Assembly (NCBI RefSeq): GCF_010119935.1
Contig: NZ_CP048209.1
Location: 5,933,001 to 5,997,000 of the forward strand
Direction: 5' to 3'
DNA length: 64,000 nucleotides
Source: Paenibacillus lycopersici
GTDB lineage: Bacteria > Bacillota > Bacilli > Paenibacillales > Paenibacillaceae
Shown one piece after another: positions 56,940-64,000 of the stretch (positions are counted from its first letter, which is position 1; each line of letters opens with the position of its first letter). The translations under genes and the position numbers were made by a program. The notes under the pieces are model-generated. The model was not told the DNA's origin, searched no databases, and saw only the letters and a program-made list of their open reading frames with translations.

Positions 56940-57833
56940 CTAACCCATGGCTCGCACGGTGCTTAACTCCAGCGGCGAATACTCGGATGGGTCCGGACGG
57001 TTGAGATTCATCCGTTCCTTGAGCGGAACCGTCTTCGTCATCAGGAAACGCGGAACGCGAAGATGGTTCTGGGACGAATTATGAATGAGGAACGGATGCG
57101 CCAAAATAACGTCGCCTACCGTACCGGTAGCCTCAACGACCTTCATTTGATACCCCTCAGGGTCATGATAGGTCGTGTTCATGTAACGTTCGATGCGCGC
57201 AAGAGCGATCTCTTCCGGGCTCCCGGCTTCGTCCGACGGATTGCCGATGCCGGCGAGCCATGGATGCTCGAACTCCAGACGAATGGCGTCGTGCACGTCC
57301 AGCCCTTCCGGATGCTGCCGCAGCACTCTCGCGACGACGTTATGCGACCCTTCGATCACGAGCGGCGCTCCGCCCCTTGAACCTACTTCCGAGAAGAAGC
57401 AGAGCTGCAGCAGCCCTTGATCGCCGCTATCGACGAAATGGCGGAAATGCGAGCCGTCCTGATGCCATCCGCCTGTCGGCACGGTCCAAGGACGACCGGC
57501 GCCGACGGAGAAATTCATGACCCAGTAGCCCCACCCCTTATTCACGCGGTTGATCGCCCGGTCGGCTCCGATCAAATCCTCGACGGCTCCCCACAGCCGC
57601 TCCGTGTTGCATGCCCGGAATTCCGGGGTATCGTAATCCTCGTTCAGCCGAATCATCGGCTTCGTCCAGGAGGACGGATCATTCCGGAGGGCGCCCTGCT
57701 CTTCTACTTTGTCCCATAGAAATTCAGCCGCCGCCAATGCCTGCTTGCGCGGAATCGCTTCCTCCAGCCGAATCCAGCCGCGCTCCATGAACTGCTCGAC
57801 TTGCGTCTTGGTCAGTACATTCAACTTCTTCAT
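56940..57833 (-). CDS. Phytanoyl-CoA dioxygenase family protein (PhyH), paralogue 2
   Basis: A 297-residue 2-oxoglutarate/Fe(II) oxygenase closely like that at 27266-28174. Fe ligands H124 and D126 lie in PTGGWHQDGSHFRHF; the distal histidine is in DVILAHPFLIHNSSQNHLRVPRF. FFSEVGSRGGAPLVIEGSH and VPLKERMNLNRPDPSEYSPLELS align with the first copy. It is divergent from a nearby epimerase gene and shares a 239-bp intergenic region with it, so co-regulation in sugar metabolism is possible. Confidence 0.88.
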   Translation of the reverse strand: MKKLNVLTKTQVEQFMERGWIRLEEAIPRKQALAAAEFLWDKVEEQGALRNDPSSWTKPMIRLNEDYDTPEFRACNTERLWGAVEDLIGADRAINRVNKGWGYWVMNFSVGAGRPWTVPTGGWHQDGSHFRHFVDSGDQGLLQLCFFSEVGSRGGAPLVIEGSHNVVARVLRQHPEGLDVHDAIRLEFEHPWLAGIGNPSDEAGSPEEIALARIERYMNTTYHDPEGYQMKVVEATGTVGDVILAHPFLIHNSSQNHLRVPRFLMTKTVPLKERMNLNRPDPSEYSPLELSTVRAMG

Positions 57834-57869
57834 GCGCTACCAGCCCCTGCCCTAGTTTTGTATACTTCT

Positions 57870-57897
57870 AGCATACTCGCAATGCCGGCGTTCGCAA
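57870..57897 (-). promoter_or_regulatory. Candidate promoter of PhyH paralogue 2
   Basis: The minus strand has TTGCGA (57897-57892), a 16-nt spacer and TATGCT (57875-57870), about 37 nt upstream of the start at 57833. Confidence 0.4.
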
Positions 57898-58022
57898 GAT
57901 ACGTATCTGACTCTATTAACGAAATTATGACTTCTTTCGGAGGTCATCGCCTCCTCGCGTCCGGCGCATACACGTCAGGAAATGAACCTCGCACGACAGG
58001 AAGTGGGCCTCGCATGGCGAAT

Positions 58023-58051
58023 AGACTTCGTATGGCGAATAACAGATAATA
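58023..58051 (+). promoter_or_regulatory. Candidate promoter of the epimerase gene
   Basis: TAGACT (58023-58028), 17-nt spacer, GATAAT (58046-58051), about 20 nt before the start at 58073. It overlaps a short direct repeat (CGCATGGCGAATAGAC / CGTATGGCGAATAACA). Confidence 0.45.
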
Positions 58052-58072
58052 GAAAGCGAGGGATTTCCCAAC

Positions 58073-59077
58073 ATGAGAGTCGTTATTCTGGGCGGAACCG
58101 GCACCATCAGCACGAGCATCGTGCGCCTTTTGCTGCGGCAAGGGCATGACGTTACCTGCTACAACCGCGGCAAAAGCGGCAAGCCGCTGCCGGACGGCGT
58201 CCGCGTCATTCACGGCGACCGCGGCGAGCGCGAAACGTTCGAGCGCGTCATGCAGCAGGAGCGGTTCGACGCCGCGATCGACATGATCAGCTTCGGCCCC
58301 GAGGATGCGCAGAGCAGCCTGCGGGCCTTCCGCGGCGTGAAGCATTTCATCCAATGCTCCACCGTCTGCACGTACGGCGTCGATTACGATTGGCTGCCCG
58401 TGACGGAGGATCACCCGCTGCGTCCGACGACCGGTTACGGCCGGGGCAAAGCCGAGGCCGACGCCGTGCTTATGGAAGCGTTTTATCGTGAAGGCTTCCC
58501 CGTCACGATTCTGAAGCCGTCGACGACGTACAGCCCGCAGAACGGCATCCTGCGCCAGGTCGCATGGGACTTCGGCTGGATCGATCGCATTCGCAAGGGC
58601 AAGCCGCTGCTCGTCTGCGGCGACGGCAAAGCGCTGCATTCGTTCCTGCACGCGGACGACGCGGCCAAAGCATTCGCCGGCGTGCTTGGCCAAGCGCGCT
58701 GCATCGGCCAGACGTACAACGTCGTGCCGCGCGGGTTTACGACGTGGGAGCAGCACCACAAGCTCGCCATGAAGGTGCTCGGCCGCGAAGTGGAGCTTGT
58801 CGGCGTTTCATTGGAGACGCTAAAATCGATCCATGCGGATCGTTTCGGCATTTGCGATGAGATTTTCGCGCACAATGTCATCTATAGCCCCGAGAAATTG
58901 ATGCGGGACGTGCCGGAATTCGTGCCGACGGTTTCGCTCGAAGAGGGCATGCGCCAGGCGTTCGCCGTCATGGAGGCGGAAGAACGGATTCCGAATTCGG
59001 ACGACGAGACGTGGGAAGACGAGATCATCGAGGCGCAGCGTAGCGCGTTCGCGAAATTGGCGGTCAAGCAAGCGTAA
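58073..59077 (+). CDS. NAD-dependent epimerase/dehydratase family protein
   Basis: A 334-residue extended-SDR protein. The dinucleotide motif is MRVVILGGTGTISTSIVRLLL (GGTGTIS). FIQCSTVCTYG supplies the serine, and YGRGKAEADAVL has the catalytic YxxxK. PSTTYSPQNG and VVPRGFTTWEQHH lie further on. It resembles nucleotide-sugar epimerases, but the arginine-rich phosphate site is not clear. It starts an operon-like group with two other plus-strand genes, opposite PhyH paralogue 2. Confidence 0.85.
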   Translation: MRVVILGGTGTISTSIVRLLLRQGHDVTCYNRGKSGKPLPDGVRVIHGDRGERETFERVMQQERFDAAIDMISFGPEDAQSSLRAFRGVKHFIQCSTVCTYGVDYDWLPVTEDHPLRPTTGYGRGKAEADAVLMEAFYREGFPVTILKPSTTYSPQNGILRQVAWDFGWIDRIRKGKPLLVCGDGKALHSFLHADDAAKAFAGVLGQARCIGQTYNVVPRGFTTWEQHHKLAMKVLGREVELVGVSLETLKSIHADRFGICDEIFAHNVIYSPEKLMRDVPEFVPTVSLEEGMRQAFAVMEAEERIPNSDDETWEDEIIEAQRSAFAKLAVKQA

Positions 59078-59275
59078 GCAGCGTTTGCGACCTGGCTGAC
59101 GGGAGGGCTCGGGAGGCACTGTCCGCCCGTTCTCCGATCATCGGTCACGCCCCGGCGCCTGCCTTCCGATGGCCGGTTCCGCCCTGGCGCCTGCCCGTTT
59201 CTCGAACGCCGCGCAGACCTCATGTCCCGCCTGCCGGCGAATCTTTTCTTTTATTCGAGATCGGAGTTGAAAACC

Positions 59276-59524
59276 ATGATCGAAATCACGTCGGTCGAGG
59301 AGTTCAAAACGTACAAAAGCACGTCAGGTTATTTCATCATTACGGATACAACAGGCCGCAAGCTGCACTCCAACCGGTGCACCTTCGTCGATCTCAAGCA
59401 TTTCAGCGAGAAGGTTATCGGCAACGAAAGCAAGAACGGCAAGTACTTCTTCACGGACGATTTCTTCGAAGCCCGGGAGTACCCCAAGGTCAAGAAATGC
59501 GAAGCCTGCAGAAGGCTGCTTTAA
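59276..59524 (+). CDS. Small conserved-looking protein with HxxxC...CxxC metal site
   Basis: An 82-residue protein. LHSNRCTFVDLKHF contributes an H-x3-C pair, and KVKKCEACRRLL gives a C-x2-C near the end, matching the pattern of Ada-type or small treble-clef-like zinc domains (K..H...C ... C..C). Strand-like YFIITDTTGRKLH starts the domain. GGAG lies nine bases before the ATG at 59276. The function is unknown; a zinc-binding nucleic acid-associated role is only suggested by the motif. Confidence 0.65.
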   Translation: MIEITSVEEFKTYKSTSGYFIITDTTGRKLHSNRCTFVDLKHFSEKVIGNESKNGKYFFTDDFFEAREYPKVKKCEACRRLL

Positions 59525-59613
59525 GCGAAGCTTTCATGAGCTTTAATTTTCCTCTAACGATCGATTACCGAAGCTATGCCCGAAACGACATTCTAAAAAA
59601 TGGAGCGTGAACG

Positions 59614-60447
59614 TTGAACATGAGTTACCTTTCCCTCAGCACCTGGAGCTTGCACCGCAATCTCGGCCCCCTTCGCTGGACGCAGTGGGACGCGGATGCC
59701 CGCAAGCATATTTTCGTCGAAACCCCGCAGCCGGAATTGATGAAGCTGGTCGATCTGCCGGCCTACATGGTCGAGCAAGGCTTCGGCGCGCTGGAAATCG
59801 GCCACTTCCATTTCCCGGCCACGGATGACGGTTATTTGGCCGAGCTGCGCGGCGCGTTCGAGCGCGCGGGCCTATCGTTCGATACGATCCTGCTCGATTA
59901 CGGCGATCTCTCCAGCGCGGACGAAGTCCGCAGACAAGCCGACATCGCGTATATCCGCGAGTGGATCGACATCGCGTCGAAAGCCGGCGCGAAGAATATC
60001 CGCGTTGTGGCTGGCGAGAGCGAGCCGGACGACAAAGCCGGTCTGGCCCGTTCCATCGCAGGCTTAAAAGAACTGCATGCCTACGGCCAAAGCCGCAACG
60101 TGCGCGTCATCACCGAGAACTTCAAGCCGCTCACGTCGACGTCCGACAATTGTCTCGCGATCATCGGCGCGTTCGACGGGGGACTGAACATCGTTGACGA
60201 TTTCGGCAATTTCAAAGGCGAGACCAAATACGAGCAGCTCGCCGCGATTCTTCCGCACGCCGTCTCCATCCATGCCAAGGCGCAGTACGACGACAGCGGT
60301 CTGCCGAACGTCGAAGAATATACCCGCTGCCTGGAAGTGTTGAAAGCAGGCGGCTATAACGGCGCGGTATCGCTGATTTACGACGGTCCCGGCGACATGT
60401 GGGAAGGCATCAACCGCGTACGCCGCATCGTCGAGCCTTATTTGTAA
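59614..60447 (+). CDS. TIM-barrel sugar phosphate isomerase/epimerase family protein
   Basis: A 277-residue AP-endonuclease-2-type TIM barrel. The signature pieces are YLSLSTWSLHRNLGP, FGALEIGHFHFPATDD, AGAKNIRVVAGESEPDD, VRVITENFKPLTST, LNIVDDFGNF, AVSIHAKAQYDDSG and GGYNGAVSLIYDGPGDMWEG. Metal-binding E, D, H and E residues fit the usual positions. The start codon is TTG at 59614, eight bases after GGAG; an ATG at 59620 is a less well-spaced alternative. It probably works with the upstream epimerase and the PhyH proteins in sugar or inositol-like metabolism. Confidence 0.85.
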   Translation: MNMSYLSLSTWSLHRNLGPLRWTQWDADARKHIFVETPQPELMKLVDLPAYMVEQGFGALEIGHFHFPATDDGYLAELRGAFERAGLSFDTILLDYGDLSSADEVRRQADIAYIREWIDIASKAGAKNIRVVAGESEPDDKAGLARSIAGLKELHAYGQSRNVRVITENFKPLTSTSDNCLAIIGAFDGGLNIVDDFGNFKGETKYEQLAAILPHAVSIHAKAQYDDSGLPNVEEYTRCLEVLKAGGYNGAVSLIYDGPGDMWEGINRVRRIVEPYL

Positions 60448-60500
60448 AATCGAGCACAGGCCATTCGAGTTGCTACAGCCGGAGATGGCGGAACGTAAAG

Positions 60501-60530
60501 AAGGCCCATGCCGATTGCATGGGCTTTCTG
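60501..60530 (+). terminator. Terminator of the sugar isomerase-like gene
   Basis: AAGGCCCATGC pairs with GCATGGGCTTT (10 of 11) around an 8-nt loop, 53 nt after the stop codon. The T-run is short. Confidence 0.6.
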
Positions 60531-61113
60531 CTGTCGGGATCGTCCTTCGGAGCGGCGCTCTTGAGGCGTTGGTACAGTTCGCGATTCGCTCGCCGGGCAG
60601 CGCGCGCTCCGGCCCCGTCTCGATGCTGCAAGCTGCCGGCATGCGCGGCCAACATTACAGGCGGATATAGGAGGCCTGTATACGCCGGACAGAGGATCCG
60701 TTATTGGACCGAAAAGTAATGAAATCGATTACTTTCCGGATCGAGGATCCGTTATTGACCTCGGCAAGCATCGAACCTGGGTTTTTCTGGCGCAATAACG
60801 GATCTGCTGTCCGCAACCATGCGAATATGGGGTCAAAGCCAGCCAATCGCGGATCTGCTGTCACTGACGCGGGAAGCCAATATCAACCAATTCCCGTCGG
60901 GGTTTTAGACATCAAACCAGGCTTGGCCGTCAATCCCGCCGGTATTTCTGCTTATGCGCATCGAAAGCGGCAGAGCTGCTTGAGATACGGGGTCTTCGTG
61001 GGCTCAATTGATTTTTTGGCGTTCACAAGCACCGGCATTTCTCCCGTTCCTCTGACCTACGAAGGGACGAAGCGAATTGCCGCTCCCTCCCTTGGCGTGC
61101 GCGGGTCAGCCGC
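60531..61113. other. Gene-free stretch holding repeat copy D
   Basis: About 580 nt between a terminator and the next acetyltransferase gene. The four-unit element is at 60685-60864. No gene could be supported in the rest; a 158-codon plus-strand frame from 60704 merely reads through the element. Confidence 0.6.
60685..60864. repeat. Four-unit intergenic repeat element, copy D
   Basis: Units at 60685-60705 (CCGGACAGAGGATCCGTTAT), 60736-60756 (plus), 60794-60813 and 60844-60864 (minus, CGGATCTGCTGTC core). Spacings are 51 and 51 nt with a 37-nt centre. A small hairpin (AAAGTAAT/ATTACTTT) fills the first spacer, and another (TACAGGC/GCCTGTA, about 60658-60682) precedes it. The centre aligns with copy A (GAGCATCGAA ... 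TTTTT against AAGCATCGAA ... TTTTT). Confidence 0.85.
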
Positions 61114-61704
61114 TCAATTGCACAACATCGCCATCACGGCAATATCGAGCAGCTTATGCGTCACTTCATGCATGAGGTAGGAGCGCAGCACCCCTTCGTG
61201 CTGGAAGCCCAGCTTCCTCAATACCCGGAGCGAGGCCGCATTCTCCGGGGCTACCTCGGCTTGAATGCGATACGGACGAAGCGATCGCTTCGAGAAATCC
61301 AGCACGCCCTGCAGCGCCTCCGACATGATGCCCTGATTCCATTCCTTGGGGGCCAGATCATAGCCCAGTACAAGCGGGAATCGGGAATGGTCGAAGGTGC
61401 CCCGCGTCGGCATGAGCGTGATCGTGCCGAGCAGCTCCTTTTGCCATCGATACGAGATGCCCCAAGGGATGAGCCTGCGCTCCCGATACGCTTGATTCCA
61501 CGATGCGATCATATTGGCGGAATCCGCTACGGAGCCCGGACCGTTCCAGTCCAAATACCGGTTCACTTGCGCATCCGACCAGTACGCATGCAGATCCTTC
61601 GCATCCCGAAGCTCCAATTGCCGCAAATGCAGCCGCTTCGTATCAATCGCAGGAAATACAGAAAATAACGATTCGATATTCACGTGACCACTCGCCCCAT
61701 CCAA
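61114..61704 (-). CDS. GNAT N-acetyltransferase, RimJ/RimL type
   Basis: A 196-residue acetyltransferase. IDTKRLHLRQLELRDAKDLHAYWSD opens the fold. WGISYRWQKELLGTITL and LGYDLAPKEWNQGIMSEALQGVLDF carry motif A, and EVAPENAASLRVLRKLGFQHEGVL closes it. The exact start is uncertain: ATG at 61704 opens the frame, and GTG at 61683 is an alternative. It is the third RimJ-like acetyltransferase of the window and stands between repeat copy D and a divergent fourth one. Confidence 0.8.
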   Translation of the reverse strand: MDGASGHVNIESLFSVFPAIDTKRLHLRQLELRDAKDLHAYWSDAQVNRYLDWNGPGSVADSANMIASWNQAYRERRLIPWGISYRWQKELLGTITLMPTRGTFDHSRFPLVLGYDLAPKEWNQGIMSEALQGVLDFSKRSLRPYRIQAEVAPENAASLRVLRKLGFQHEGVLRSYLMHEVTHKLLDIAVMAMLCN

Positions 61705-61875
61705 GAATGAATCCAGCTATCGCCAGTGTAAACGGTTCGGCTTAAAACCAGCTTAAATTCAGCTTAAACGCAGCGGAATTCGGCGGCATGACGCAAGCAC
61801 CGCCGCGATATGCTTAATTCGAAGCCGTTCTCGGGTCCGAACTACCGGTTCGCATGCAGAAAGGAGCCATGGCAC

Positions 61876-62412
61876 ATGAATATTTGGGAAGGCAGCCGAA
61901 TCAGGCTGCGCGCGATCGTTCCCGACGATTGGGCGAAGTTTCATGAGAACGACCGGGACTCGGAAGGGGCCCGCTTATCCGACGCCCTCTATTTTCCGCG
62001 TTCGGAAGCCGGGACGAAGGCTTGGGCGGAACAGCAGGCCTTCCTCGGTCAGCAGGGCGACAATATCCAGCTTGTCATCGCAACGCTGAACGGGGACATC
62101 GTCGGCAGCATCAACTCGCATCATTGCGATGCGCGCAACGGCACGTTCCGGTACGGCGTCGCGATCTTCAGGCCGCATTGGCGGCAAGGGTACGCGTCGG
62201 AAGCCGTGTCCTTGCTGCTGCGCTACTTCTTCCATGAATTGCGGTACGAGAAAGCGACGGCCCATGTCTATGCGTTCAACGAAAGCTCCGTCCGGCTGCA
62301 GGAGAAGCTCGGTTTTCGGCTTGAGGGCACGCTTCGCGGCATGATTTTCACGAACGGACAGCGTCACGACGAATATATCTATGGCATGCTGAGCGAAGAG
62401 TTCAAGCCGTAG
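61876..62412 (+). CDS. GNAT N-acetyltransferase, RimJ/RimL type
   Basis: A 178-residue acetyltransferase. MNIWEGSRIRLRAIVPDDWAKFHEND starts the domain, GSINSHHCDARNGTFRYGVAIFRPHWRQGYASEAVSLLL (motif A, R-Q-G-Y-A) binds acetyl-CoA, and YAFNESSVRLQEKLGFRLEGTLRGMIF completes it. The start ATG at 61876 has AAGGAG nine bases upstream. It may be cotranscribed with the collagen-like gene 58 bp downstream. Confidence 0.85.
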   Translation: MNIWEGSRIRLRAIVPDDWAKFHENDRDSEGARLSDALYFPRSEAGTKAWAEQQAFLGQQGDNIQLVIATLNGDIVGSINSHHCDARNGTFRYGVAIFRPHWRQGYASEAVSLLLRYFFHELRYEKATAHVYAFNESSVRLQEKLGFRLEGTLRGMIFTNGQRHDEYIYGMLSEEFKP

Positions 62413-62470
62413 GCCCTCATGCTGCCGGCAGCTCATGCGGCGACTCTATTACGAGAGCGAGGTTGCGCAT

Positions 62471-63172
62471 ATGGGAATCGTAATCGTCATTATCGTCCTG
62501 GCCGTCTTCCTGCTGCTTATCGCAAGTTCGTTGAAAATCAACCGGGCAGATCCGAAACAGGCCGACGGGTCGAGACGAAACGCGAGCCGCAGCGACGGCA
62601 GGACGGGCGGGCACGGAGGGCACGCTGGGCACAGCGGGCGTGGTGGGTATGGCGAGCCCGGTGGGCGTGGGGGGTATGGTGGGCGTGGCGGACCTGGGGA
62701 TCGCAGCGGACCTGGCGAACCTGGGAGACCTGGCGGACCTGGGAGACCTGGCGGACCTGGCGAACCTGGCGAACCTGGGGCACCTGGCAGATCTAGTGGG
62801 CACGGGGGACCTGGGAGACCTGGCGGACCTGGTGGACCTGGGGCACCTGGCAGACCTAGTGGGCACGGGGGACCTGGGAGACCTGGCGGACCTGGTGGAC
62901 CTGGTGGGCACGGTGAACCTGGGAGACCTGAGGATCACGGCGGATCTGGCGAACCTGGGGGATCTAGCGGGCATGGCAAACCTGTTGAGCCCGGGAGGCC
63001 TGGTAGGCACGGCGGATTAGGTGGACCTGGGGCACCTGGCAGACCTGGTGGGCACGGAGGACCTGGGAGACCTGGCGGACCTGGTGGACCTGGGGGTCAC
63101 GGCGGATCTAGTGAACCTGGCAGATCTGGCGGGCATGGCGGAGTCAGCGGAGACGGCGGAGGCGGCGATTGA
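62471..63172 (+). CDS. Membrane-anchored collagen-like protein
   Basis: A 233-residue protein. One N-terminal membrane segment (IVIVIIVLAVFLLLIASSL, about 3-22), a short basic linker (to about 50), then over 150 residues of Gly-X-Y collagen repeats (GPGRPGGPGGPGAPGRPSG and similar), ending SGDGGGGD. Low proline in the first part and many G-H-G units are unusual. Collagen-like surface proteins occur in spore-forming Bacillota, often on spores or cell surface. GCGAGG lies upstream of the ATG at 62471. DNA repeats of 9 bp (GGACCTGGG type) make length variation likely. A matching plus-strand frame reads as Leu/Asp/Ala repeats and is a by-product. Confidence 0.78.
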   Translation: MGIVIVIIVLAVFLLLIASSLKINRADPKQADGSRRNASRSDGRTGGHGGHAGHSGRGGYGEPGGRGGYGGRGGPGDRSGPGEPGRPGGPGRPGGPGEPGEPGAPGRSSGHGGPGRPGGPGGPGAPGRPSGHGGPGRPGGPGGPGGHGEPGRPEDHGGSGEPGGSSGHGKPVEPGRPGRHGGLGGPGAPGRPGGHGGPGRPGGPGGPGGHGGSSEPGRSGGHGGVSGDGGGGD

Positions 63173-63204
63173 TCCTCACCCGGCGCGTGAAGCCCGCGCC
63201 TTAA

Positions 63205-63242
63205 CGAAAGGGGCGGCCGATCGAAATCGGACGCCCCTTTCG
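63205..63242. terminator. Bidirectional terminator between convergent genes
   Basis: CGAAAGGGGCGGCCGAT pairs with ATCGGACGCCCCTTTCG (16 of 17) around CGAA. It serves the collagen-like gene (plus) and the monooxygenase gene (minus, stop at 63247). Confidence 0.8.
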
Positions 63243-63246
63243 GTTA

Positions 63247-64000
63247 TTATCGGTTCGGCAATGCGGCGGCATGCCGATTCACCGGGATCGGCAGCCCTAA
63301 ATTCCCGCGCAGCGTATCGGCCTCGTACTCGCTGCGGAATAATCCGCGTGCCTGCAGGATCGGCACGACGTGGTCCACGAACTCCTCCAGGCCGTTCGGC
63401 CCGGCCGCGCCGACGATGAACCCGTCGGCCGCTCCGGCCTCGAACCAGGCCTGCAGCTTGTCGGCTACCGCTTCGGGCGTGCCCAGGAACGTCGGCTTCG
63501 GCGTCGCCACCTGCAGCGCGACTTGCCGCAGCGTGAGCCCCTCTTCCTTCGCACGGGCTTTCATGCGGTCCGTCGCGCTCCGGAAGCTGTTGCGTCCGAG
63601 CTCACCCAGCTCCGGAAAAGGCTCGTCAAGCGGGTATTGCGTGAAATCGTGATGCTCGTAGAAGCGCCCCAGGAAATCCAGCGCCTTGTCGATCGACACC
63701 AGATTGGCGATCTCCTCGTACTTGCGTTCCGCTTCCTCCTGCGTGCTGCCGATGATCGGCCCGATGCCCGGCAGAATGACGATTTCCTCCGGCTTGCGGC
63801 CCAGCGCCGCGGCACGGCTTTTCACGTCGTCGTAGTACGCTTTCGCATCGTCCTGCGTTTCCTGGCCGGTGAAGATCGCATTCGCCCATTTGGCCGCGAA
63901 CTGCTTCCCGGATTCGGAGGCCCCCGCCTGGAAAATAACGGTCTCGCCCTGCCGGGATCTCGCGATATTCAGCGGCCCCTTGACCGCGAAGTGGCTTCCC
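63247..64000 (-). CDS. LLM-class flavin-dependent monooxygenase, NtaA/SnaA/DszA type (5' end outside window)
   Basis: The C-terminal 251 residues of a bacterial luciferase-like monooxygenase; the start lies beyond 64000. At the right edge the frame reads GSHFAVKGPLNIARSRQGET, VIFQAGASESGKQFAAKWAN and AIFTGQETQDDAKAYYDDVK, the FMN-binding core of the NtaA family. LPGIGPIIGSTQEEAERKYEEI, GRFYEHHDFTQYPLDEPFPE, FLGTPEAVADKLQAWFEAGAADGFIV and PILQARGLFRSEYE end it. These enzymes use FMNH2 from a separate reductase to oxidise sulfur- or nitrogen-containing substrates such as nitrilotriacetate. An internal GTG near 63825 is not a start because the frame is open and conserved upstream of it. Confidence 0.9.
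   Translation of the reverse strand, partial: GSHFAVKGPLNIARSRQGETVIFQAGASESGKQFAAKWANAIFTGQETQDDAKAYYDDVKSRAAALGRKPEEIVILPGIGPIIGSTQEEAERKYEEIANLVSIDKALDFLGRFYEHHDFTQYPLDEPFPELGELGRNSFRSATDRMKARAKEEGLTLRQVALQVATPKPTFLGTPEAVADKLQAWFEAGAADGFIVGAAGPNGLEEFVDHVVPILQARGLFRSEYEADTLRGNLGLPIPVNRHAAALPNR

Noticed and set aside
62640..63020. Leu/Asp/Ala-repeat frame overlapping the collagen-like gene
   Set aside because: It is the other reading frame of the 9-bp collagen-type repeats and lacks a plausible start; the Gly-X-Y frame has a membrane anchor and ribosome binding site.

Overview
The window is high-GC DNA from a Gram-positive spore-former of the Paenibacillaceae type (Paenibacillus, Cohnella or a close relative). 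This is inferred from AGGAGG-type ribosome binding sites, YesM/YesN-type two-component systems beside sugar ABC transporters, SLH cell-wall anchors, copper-amine-oxidase-N domains and T-tailed terminators. No rRNA, tRNA, phage, transposase or CRISPR array was seen. Almost all long antisense frames are high-GC shadows and are left out.

Layout. 1-9760 (minus): a response regulator and sensor kinase, two solute-binding proteins and a permease fragment, i.e. a regulated sugar-uptake locus. 9821-11989 (plus): SDR dehydrogenase, ThuA-like protein and a YCII-family protein. 12000-15675: a BtrH-like protein coupled to a WYL regulator, set among repeats. 15676-21957 (minus): PQQ-type propeller protein, folD behind a ZTP riboswitch, coaD plus metallophosphoesterase, a zinc dehydrogenase plus cupin, and an acetyltransferase. 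22160-23029: an alpha/beta hydrolase.

23331-35410 (minus) is a carbohydrate locus: a YesM/YesN pair, two Lpl-type permeases, a lipoprotein binding protein, a PhyH dioxygenase, a secreted beta-helix protein with CBM9 and ricin modules, and a membrane-anchored SurA-like foldase. 35669-38032 is a GGDEF-EAL protein. 38163-46978 is a second extracellular operon with an operator-like palindrome and a strong terminator. It encodes a CBM9/cohesin/FIVAR/dockerin-like protein, a cohesin-SLH wall anchor, a second beta-helix protein and a second SurA-like foldase, and looks like a small cellulosome-like surface system.

47000-48860 is a repeat-dense island with no convincing gene. 48859-64000 holds acetyltransferases, a TerC protein, a heterodimeric ABC exporter, a VOC protein, an orphan ParB-like protein, a second PhyH dioxygenase facing an epimerase and a sugar isomerase-like protein, a membrane-anchored collagen-like protein and a partial flavin monooxygenase.

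The most unusual signal is a repeat family found at four intergenic sites (12124-12302, 15253-15431, 48042-48220, 60685-60864). Each copy is 179-180 nt and has four ~20-nt units in the order plus, plus, minus, minus, with 50-51-nt spacing inside each pair and a centre of about 37 nt. Two copies, 36 kb apart and in opposite orientation, share about 290 nt. Also notable are a response regulator carrying a ~245-residue repeat insert built on 39-bp units, and several other minisatellites.
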